From: Candidatus Rokuibacteriota bacterium
GTDB lineage: Bacteria; Methylomirabilota; Methylomirabilia; Rokubacteriales; CSP1-6
Assembly (NCBI GenBank): GCA_016179165.1
Contig: JACORX010000305.1
Coordinates: forward strand, 1 to 9,435
Length of the DNA stretch: 9,435 nt
Direction of reading: 5' to 3'
A program made the position numbers and the translations under genes. A model generated the notes under the pieces. The model did no database searches, was not told where the DNA came from, and was given only the letters and a program-made list of their open reading frames with translations. This document shows, one piece after another, positions 5,602 through 9,435 of this stretch (positions are counted from its first letter, which is position 1; every line of letters starts with the position of its first letter).

Positions 5602-7020
5602 ATGATCACGCGGAGGCCCGTCAGCCTAGTCGCCGCGATCGCCCTGGCGGTAAGCCCGATCCTCACGAGCCTTGCCGGCGATCCCGGCGGGGCGTCGGCG
5701 GCCTGGCCGGTGGCCGCCGCCTCGATCAAGCTCGTGCCCGTGCTCGCCGGACTCGACAGCCCCGTTCTGGTGACCAATGCGCGGGACGGGAGCAACCGGC
5801 TCTTCGTGGTTGAGCAGGGCGGCGTGATCAAGGTCCTGCGGCCCGGGGAAACCACGCCGACGGTCTTCCTCGACATTACGGCAAGGGTGCTGCTGGGAAG
5901 CGAGCGGGGGCTGCTCGGCCTGACTTTTCATCCCCAGTTCTCGTCCAACCGTCGCTTCTTCGTCGACTACACGCGCCAGACCGACGGCGCCACCGTGATC
6001 GCGCAATACCAGGCCTCGCTGGGCGACCCGAACGTCGCCGACCCGACGGAGACGGTGCTCCTCGTGATCCCGCAGCCGTTCGCGAATCACAACGGCGGGA
6101 TGGTGGAATTCGGACCGGACGGCCTCCTGTACATCGGGATGGGAGACGGCGGATTCGCCAACGATCCCGGCAACCGCGCGCAGGACACGACCGAGTTGTT
6201 GGGGAAGATCCTGCGCATCGACGTGGATCACCCGGACGGCGCCCAGCCCTACTCCTCGCCGCCTTCCAATCCCTTTTTCGGCGCGGATCCCGGTCGCGAC
6301 GAGATCTACGCCTACGGCTTCCGTAACCCGTGGCGGTTCTCCTTCGATCGGGGCACGGGTCAGCTCTACGCGGGGGATGTGGGCCAGAACAAGATCGAAG
6401 AGATCGACGTCGTCACGATCGGCGGCAACTACGGCTGGCGCATCTGGGAGGGCACGCAGTGCACCAAGAGGGACCCGGGGCAGTGCGATCCGACCGGCTT
6501 CGTCTTTCCCATCGCCGAGTACAACCACACCGGAGGACGCTGCGCCGTGATCGGCGGCTATGTGTATCGTGGTGCCCAGGCGAGCCTGCCGACGGGCACC
6601 TACGTCTACGGCGACGAGTGCACGGGCGAGATATTCCTGTTCGTGAACCAGGCATCGAGCGTGGCGCTCGACACCGGGCTCACCATCTCCGCCTTCGGGG
6701 AAGACGAGTCCGGCGAGATCTACGTGGTCGACCTGGGTGGCACCGTCAGCCGCATCGCCCAGGAGGTGACCTGCAGCGCCTCCCTCAGCCCGGTCTTCAA
6801 GGTGTTCTCGGGGAACGGCGGCAGCGGAAGCGTGACGGTGACGGTCCCCACCGGGTGCGACTGGACGGCGGTGAGCAATGCCGACTGGATCACCATCACC
6901 GCCGGCGCGAGCGGGACCGGCAGCGGCACCGTGAGCTACTCGGTCGACGCCAACAGCGGGCGGGTCCGGAGGGGCACCTTGACCATCGCCGGGCGCACTT
7001 TCATGGTGTGGTCCCTCTGA
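5602..7020 (+). CDS. Secreted glucose/sorbosone dehydrogenase-type (PQQ-binding propeller) protein with BACON-like C-terminal domain
   Basis: This 472-residue protein is a predicted exported sugar (aldose) dehydrogenase of the Asd/YliI type, which use PQQ in a six-bladed beta-propeller. Residues 1-34 form a signal peptide. The propeller spans about 41-388, with ERGLLGLTFHP (101-111) and FANHNGGMVEFGPDGLLYIG (160-179), in which H163 matches the catalytic base of soluble glucose dehydrogenases. It continues with MGDGG (180-184), GKILRIDVD (201-209), YGFRNPWRFSFD (238-249, with R241) and GDVGQNKIEEIDVV (258-271). From about 391 to 472 is a BACON-like beta-sandwich: CSASLSP, CDWTAVSNADWITIT (419-433) and the GTGSGTVSYSV strand (438-448). 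This usually ends near a TFTVTQ strand; here it ends TFMVWSL, slightly short and altered. BACON domains are thought to bind carbohydrate or mucin. The ATG at 5602 is chosen for its signal peptide and a GGAGG 7 bases upstream. Confidence 0.9.
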   Translation: MITRRPVSLVAAIALAVSPILTSLAGDPGGASAAWPVAAASIKLVPVLAGLDSPVLVTNARDGSNRLFVVEQGGVIKVLRPGETTPTVFLDITARVLLGSERGLLGLTFHPQFSSNRRFFVDYTRQTDGATVIAQYQASLGDPNVADPTETVLLVIPQPFANHNGGMVEFGPDGLLYIGMGDGGFANDPGNRAQDTTELLGKILRIDVDHPDGAQPYSSPPSNPFFGADPGRDEIYAYGFRNPWRFSFDRGTGQLYAGDVGQNKIEEIDVVTIGGNYGWRIWEGTQCTKRDPGQCDPTGFVFPIAEYNHTGGRCAVIGGYVYRGAQASLPTGTYVYGDECTGEIFLFVNQASSVALDTGLTISAFGEDESGEIYVVDLGGTVSRIAQEVTCSASLSPVFKVFSGNGGSGSVTVTVPTGCDWTAVSNADWITITAGASGTGSGTVSYSVDANSGRVRRGTLTIAGRTFMVWSL

Positions 7021-7062
7021 TATGGCACCCGATCGGTCGCGCGGCCGCCGGGAGGACACAGG

Positions 7063-7224
7063 ATGATCAATGCGCTGACCACGGCGACTCGCTTCATGGT
7101 TCTCCTCCCGATGTGTGGATGGGCGTCTCCTCCAAAGCCGGTTTGCTACACCCCAGGCGAGCCAGCCGTCGCCGGAAGTCGGAGATACGGGCATGAGGTT
7201 GACGGGAGTCCCGTAACCCTGTAG
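7063..7224 (+). CDS. Possible small exported protein of 53 residues
   Basis: GGAGG at 7051-7055 is followed after 7 bases by ATG at 7063, and the frame runs 53 codons to TAG at 7222-7224. The product begins MINALTTATRFMVLLPMCGW, a short hydrophobic N-terminus like a weak signal peptide, with the Cys at residue 18 in a non-canonical lipobox context. A Pro-rich stretch (PPKPVCYTPGEP) follows and the protein ends HEVDGSPVTL. It lies 42 bases after the sugar dehydrogenase and could be co-transcribed. No family is recognised. Against it: the last codons overlap the tRNA promoter, and the length is short enough to be chance. The strong ribosome binding site is the main support. Confidence 0.45.
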   Translation: MINALTTATRFMVLLPMCGWASPPKPVCYTPGEPAVAGSRRYGHEVDGSPVTL

Positions 7225-7227
7225 ATT
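7199..7227 (+). promoter_or_regulatory. Sigma70-type promoter of the tRNA-Val gene
   Basis: TTGACG (7199-7204, 5 of 6 to consensus) and TAGATT (7222-7227, 4 of 6) are separated by exactly 17 bases, and the mature tRNA begins 10 bases after the -10 box. A small inverted repeat, ACGGG/CCCGT (7202-7206 and 7210-7214), overlaps the -35 box and the spacer. The promoter overlaps the 3' end of the small ORF at 7063-7224. Confidence 0.75.
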
Positions 7228-7237
7228 TTCCTGACAC

Positions 7238-7313
7238 GGACGATTAGCTCAGTTGGCAGAGCATCGGCCTCACATGCCGGGGGTCACTGGTTCAAGTCCA
7301 GTATCGTCCACCA
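7238..7313 (+). tRNA. tRNA-Val, anticodon CAC
   Basis: All 76 bases fold into a standard cloverleaf. The acceptor stem is GGACGAT (7238-7244) with ATCGTCC (7303-7309), discriminator A, and an encoded CCA (7311-7313). The D stem is GCTC/GAGC. The anticodon stem is TCGGC/GCCGG with one T-G pair and the loop CTCACAT, giving anticodon CAC at 7271-7273, which reads the valine codon GUG. The variable loop has five bases, and the T arm is ACTGG-TTCAAGT-CCAGT. GUG is a frequent valine codon in this GC-rich DNA. The gene stands alone between its own promoter and a strong terminator. Confidence 0.97.
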
Positions 7314-7324
7314 TCGCACACACC

Positions 7325-7353
7325 AAAGGCCGGGGAGAGATCCCCGGCCTTTT
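7325..7353 (+). terminator. Intrinsic terminator of tRNA-Val, possibly bidirectional
   Basis: A perfect 12-base-pair stem (7325-7336 with 7341-7352), GC-rich at its centre, encloses a GAGA tetraloop and is followed by a short T-run (TTTT at 7350-7353, partly in the stem). It starts 12 bases after the tRNA. The GGDEF-like gene on the minus strand stops at 7374, 20 bases away, and the stem on that strand also ends in TTT, so it may serve both directions. Confidence 0.9.
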
Positions 7354-7373
7354 CGGTTGCTGCGGCGCGCGGA

Positions 7374-7846
7374 CTAGGTACCGTCCCTGGAGACAATCTG
7401 GTTGCTGCTGCGCTCGGCGGCTTCCTTGAGGCGGTTCCGGGCGCGCGAGAGGAGCATGGTCTCGTTGTGGCCGTCCCGCGGGAACGACACGAGCCCCATC
7501 GAGACGGTCACGCGCCGGGCGGCCCCGGCTGGGTCGCACTGGAAGGAGACGTTCTCGAGATGGGCGCGGATGCGCTCGGCCACGCGCGCCGCGTCGGCGT
7601 CTGGCGTGTTCAGCAGCAGGATGGCGATGCCGTCCCGGACGCGGCGACTACGTCCGTGGAGCGGAGGACCTGGGTGATCTTGCGCGCCACAGCCTGCTGT
7701 ACGGCTTCGTCGGACTCGTGCTCCGCCTCGTCGGGCCGCACGAGGCAGACGGAGAAAAAGTCCTGGTAGCGTGTCGCGCGGGAGGCTTCGCGGGTCAGGA
7801 GCTGGTGGAAGGCCTCCTCGCCGAAGACGCCACTTGCCGGATCCAT
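7374..7846 (-). pseudogene. Degenerate single GGDEF-like domain, interrupted by a frameshift
   Basis: Two overlapping minus-strand frames together give one GGDEF-fold domain of about 157 residues. The first (from ATG 7846) reads MDPASGVFGEEAFHQLL, then RATRYQDFFSVCLVRPD and ARKITQVLRSTDVV. The second resumes with RVRDGIAILLLNTPDADAAR, then AERIRAHLEN and RRVTVSMGLVSFPRDG, and ends at TAG 7374-7376. The break is near 7640-7650; a single missing base there would explain it. The signature GG[DE]EF is replaced by a sequence like VRDGIA, and the loop that carries the metal-binding Asp and GH...GD motif is shortened. Even unbroken it should not make cyclic di-GMP. The start is uncertain: the frame is open to 7933, and a GTG four codons before the ATG is possible. 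A sequencing or assembly error cannot be excluded. Confidence 0.75.
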
Positions 7847-8197
7847 GAAGTCGGGCACGGCCTCGGTCCCTCGTCCTGTTGGTCGCTGCACCCCCTCCCG
7901 GTGAAGCCGGGCGGGATGGAGGAAACAATACACGAAACCGCGGACTTGGTGGGAGCGCCTTCAGCGGGAGGAAAAGGGCGCCGGGACGAGATCGACGGAA
8001 TCCGTGATGAGCTCGTCCAGGCTCTTGCGTCGGATGAGGCGCCTCGTCTTGCAGTCGTCCTCCACGTCGACCGCGGCAGGTCCTCCGCCAGCGGGAGATT
8101 CCACTTTGTGAACGCCCACGCTGTGAACCCATGGCGCCGATGGCGGGATGCTACAACATCGCTTGACCCACGGCTCCACCGTGCCCACAATCGCCCC
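7847..8197. other. Divergent intergenic region between the GGDEF remnant and the MaoC gene
   Basis: These 350 bases hold the MaoC promoter candidate (8163-8191). On the minus strand a frame ends at 7961 and reads, near its end, RRKSLDELITDSVDL. It could be a small protein of about 34-52 codons from GTG starts, but it lacks a well-placed ribosome binding site. A plus-strand frame over the same bases looks about as gene-like, so neither is called. Confidence 0.4.
8163..8191 (+). promoter_or_regulatory. Probable sigma70-type leaderless promoter of the MaoC-like gene
   Basis: TTGACC (8163-8168, 5 of 6) and CACAAT (8186-8191, 4 of 6) are spaced by exactly 17 bases. The ATG at 8198 lies 7 bases after the -10 box, at the expected transcription start, and there is no Shine-Dalgarno sequence before it. 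This predicts a leaderless mRNA starting at or next to the start codon. Confidence 0.55.
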
Positions 8198-9289
8198 ATG
8201 TCCACTGCGGCCCGATTCCCCATGATCACTCCGGAGGCGCTGTCGGCGCTCAGGGCGCGCATCGGCAGGCCGGTCCGCCGTCCTGAGCCCTATATCGAGG
8301 TCGCGACGCGGGACGCCATCCGCCACTGGGCCCACGGCATCGGCGACCGCAATCCGTTCTGGGCCGAGGCCGGCGTGGCGCCACCGACCATCCTCTTCGC
8401 CATGGACCGGATCGTCTCGGGCTATGTCGGCGGACTGCCGGGCATCCATGCCATGTACGCGGGGTCAGACTTCCGTTGGCATCGCGCTATTCGGGAGGGA
8501 GACCGAATCGTCGGCGAGAGCGTGCTCAAGGACGTGATCGAGAAGCCGTCGGCGTTCGCCAAGCGGGCCATCCAGCAGGTCTACCGCACGACCTTTACGA
8601 ACCACCGCGGTGAGGCCGTCTGTGAGGCCGACTCGTGGTGCTTCAGGACGGAGCGCGACACGGCGCGCGAGCGCGGCAAGTACAAGGACGCCGCGCCGCA
8701 CCGGTACAGCGAGGACGAGATCAGAACAATCTCCCGCTTCTACCAGAACGAGGAGATCCGCGGAGCCAGGCCCCGGCTGTGGGACGATGTCCACGTGGGC
8801 GAGAGCCTGCCGACCGTCTGCAAGGGCCCGCTGACCGTGACGTCGGTCGTGGCGTTCGTCCAGGGGTGGGGCAGCCTCTACGTCCGCGCGCATGGGCTGG
8901 CGTTCGATCTCATCGAGCGCCACCCCGCGCTCGGCATCCCCAACGCGTTCGGGGTGCCCGAGCCGCCGGAGCGCGTCCACTGGGACGAGGCGTTCGCGCG
9001 GACGGTGGGCGTGCCGGGCGCCTATGACTACGGCCCCGAGCGGGTCGCGTGGCTCGGCCACGTCGCGACCAACTGGATGGGCAATGACGGCGAGCTCAAA
9101 CGACTCTCGGCCCAGGTCCGCCGCCACAACCTGATCGGGGACGTCAGCTGGTGCCGCGGCGTCGTGACCGGCAAGCGCGAGGAAGACGGCCTGTCGCTGG
9201 TGGACGTTGACCTCCTAATCGAAAACCAACACAAGGACATCACCGCCAAGGGTTCCGCCACCGTAGTGCTGCCCCGGAGGAAATCGTAG
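8198..9289 (+). CDS. Double-hotdog MaoC-family acyl dehydratase/hydratase
   Basis: The protein has 363 residues. MaoC-type proteins hydrate or dehydrate CoA thioesters or related acyl substrates in the cytoplasm. The N-terminal half (about 28-150) matches the FAS1-like/MaoC N-terminal dehydratase domain: VATRDAIRHWAHGIGDRNPFWAE (35-57, in two parts by eye), the APPTILFAM strand (61-69), and YAGSDFRWHRAIREGDRI (87-104), the hot-dog core with its conserved H95. The second half (about 192-360) is a MaoC-like domain with WDDVHVGESLP (195-205), a GPLTVTSVVAFVQGWG helix (210-225), and VSWCRGVVTGKREEDG (316-331) before the final strands. The usual D-x4-H catalytic pair of MaoC hydratases is not obvious in the second half, so the active site is uncertain. 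ATG 8198 is preferred over ATG 8222 because it sits at the predicted transcription start. The stop directly abuts the downstream MmgE/PrpD start, so they form an operon. Confidence 0.85.
   Translation: MSTAARFPMITPEALSALRARIGRPVRRPEPYIEVATRDAIRHWAHGIGDRNPFWAEAGVAPPTILFAMDRIVSGYVGGLPGIHAMYAGSDFRWHRAIREGDRIVGESVLKDVIEKPSAFAKRAIQQVYRTTFTNHRGEAVCEADSWCFRTERDTARERGKYKDAAPHRYSEDEIRTISRFYQNEEIRGARPRLWDDVHVGESLPTVCKGPLTVTSVVAFVQGWGSLYVRAHGLAFDLIERHPALGIPNAFGVPEPPERVHWDEAFARTVGVPGAYDYGPERVAWLGHVATNWMGNDGELKRLSAQVRRHNLIGDVSWCRGVVTGKREEDGLSLVDVDLLIENQHKDITAKGSATVVLPRRKS
9276..9280 (+). promoter_or_regulatory. Ribosome binding site of the MmgE/PrpD gene
   Basis: GGAGG lies inside the last codons of the MaoC-like gene, with a 9-base spacer to the GTG at 9290. 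It supports the GTG start. Confidence 0.75.
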
Positions 9290-9435
9290 GTGACGCCCGC
9301 CGCGCGAACGCTCGGCGAGTGGGCGGCTCGACTCCGCGCCGAGGACATCCCGGCTGCGGTGCGAAGCAACGCGGCCCTCCGCGTGCTCGACACGATAGGC
9401 TGCGCGCTGGCGGGTGTACAGGAGGACCACGCGCC
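9290..9435 (+). CDS. MmgE/PrpD family protein, N-terminal part (3' end outside window)
   Basis: The first 48 codons are visible and the frame runs off the window. The GTG start follows the MaoC stop with no gap and has GGAGG 9 bases upstream. The sequence shows the family's N-terminal pattern: TLGEWAARLRAEDIPAAVR, then a helix leading to VLDTIGCALAG (the typical D-[TS]-x-G-x-x-L-A-G signature). Members of the family include 2-methylcitrate dehydratase (PrpD) and cis-aconitate decarboxylase; many others have unknown substrates. With an upstream acyl dehydratase the pair suggests carboxylic-acid or CoA-ester catabolism. Which reaction cannot be told from this part, because the catalytic residues lie further downstream. 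Confidence 0.88.
   Translation, partial: MTPAARTLGEWAARLRAEDIPAAVRSNAALRVLDTIGCALAGVQEDHA

Noticed and set aside
5626..7194. 522-codon open frame on the minus strand
   Set aside because: It is antisense to the well-supported sugar dehydrogenase, and its product is Arg/Gly/Val/His-rich with no domain; it is a GC-rich shadow frame.
7238..7313. tRNA gene as an integration site of a mobile element
   Set aside because: No integrase, no partial tRNA repeat and no phage genes are visible in the window.
7718..8197. N-terminal extension of the MaoC-like gene to 7718
   Set aside because: It overlaps the GGDEF remnant in antisense and precedes a good promoter; family homology begins after 8198.
1..9435. 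CRISPR array, insertion sequence or tandem repeat
   Set aside because: No regularly spaced direct repeats, transposase motifs or terminal inverted repeats were found on reading either strand.

Overview
This is a GC-rich bacterial chromosomal window with short intergenic gaps and gene starts of mixed type (ATG and GTG, some with clear Shine-Dalgarno sequences and some with none). No plasmid, phage or insertion-sequence hallmark genes are visible. The style fits a soil or sediment lineage such as Candidatus Rokubacteria/Methylomirabilota, because secreted sugar dehydrogenases, MaoC-type dehydratases and MmgE/PrpD proteins are common there. That placement is inference only; nothing in the window proves it.

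Left block (1-2439). The window opens inside a diaminopimelate epimerase (DapF) gene on the plus strand; its second active-site cysteine position is occupied by serine. A minus-strand operon converges on it: an exported SlyD-like FKBP prolyl isomerase, then a polytopic membrane protein with a duplicated Trp/His/Asp/Pro-Pro-His motif, then the first 78 codons of a short-chain dehydrogenase. The dehydrogenase stops 4 bases from the end of dapF and looks like a truncated remnant.

Middle block (2440-5601). A divergent intergenic region of about 500 bases leads into a secreted alpha/beta hydrolase. It is followed by a two-gene MntA-HepT (MNT nucleotidyltransferase plus HEPN RNase) toxin-antitoxin module with a 4-base ATGA overlap. 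The mnt start codon lies 6 bases after an extended -10 box, so its mRNA is probably leaderless. A mostly empty stretch follows, with one plausible 58-codon minus-strand gene.

Right block (5602-9435). A secreted glucose/sorbosone-dehydrogenase-type beta-propeller enzyme carries a C-terminal BACON-like domain. Next come a 53-codon small ORF with a strong ribosome binding site, a tRNA-Val(CAC) gene with a recognisable sigma70 promoter, and a strong hairpin terminator. On the minus strand is a lone, degenerate and frameshifted GGDEF domain. On the plus strand are a double-hotdog MaoC-type dehydratase with a probable leaderless promoter and, directly abutting it, the start of an MmgE/PrpD family gene. 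The last two form an operon that probably acts on CoA-thioester or carboxylic-acid intermediates.

I found no clearly new multi-gene system. The best leads are the membrane protein with the duplicated motif, the Ser-for-Cys DapF, the shared leaderless-promoter geometry, and the two small ORFs.
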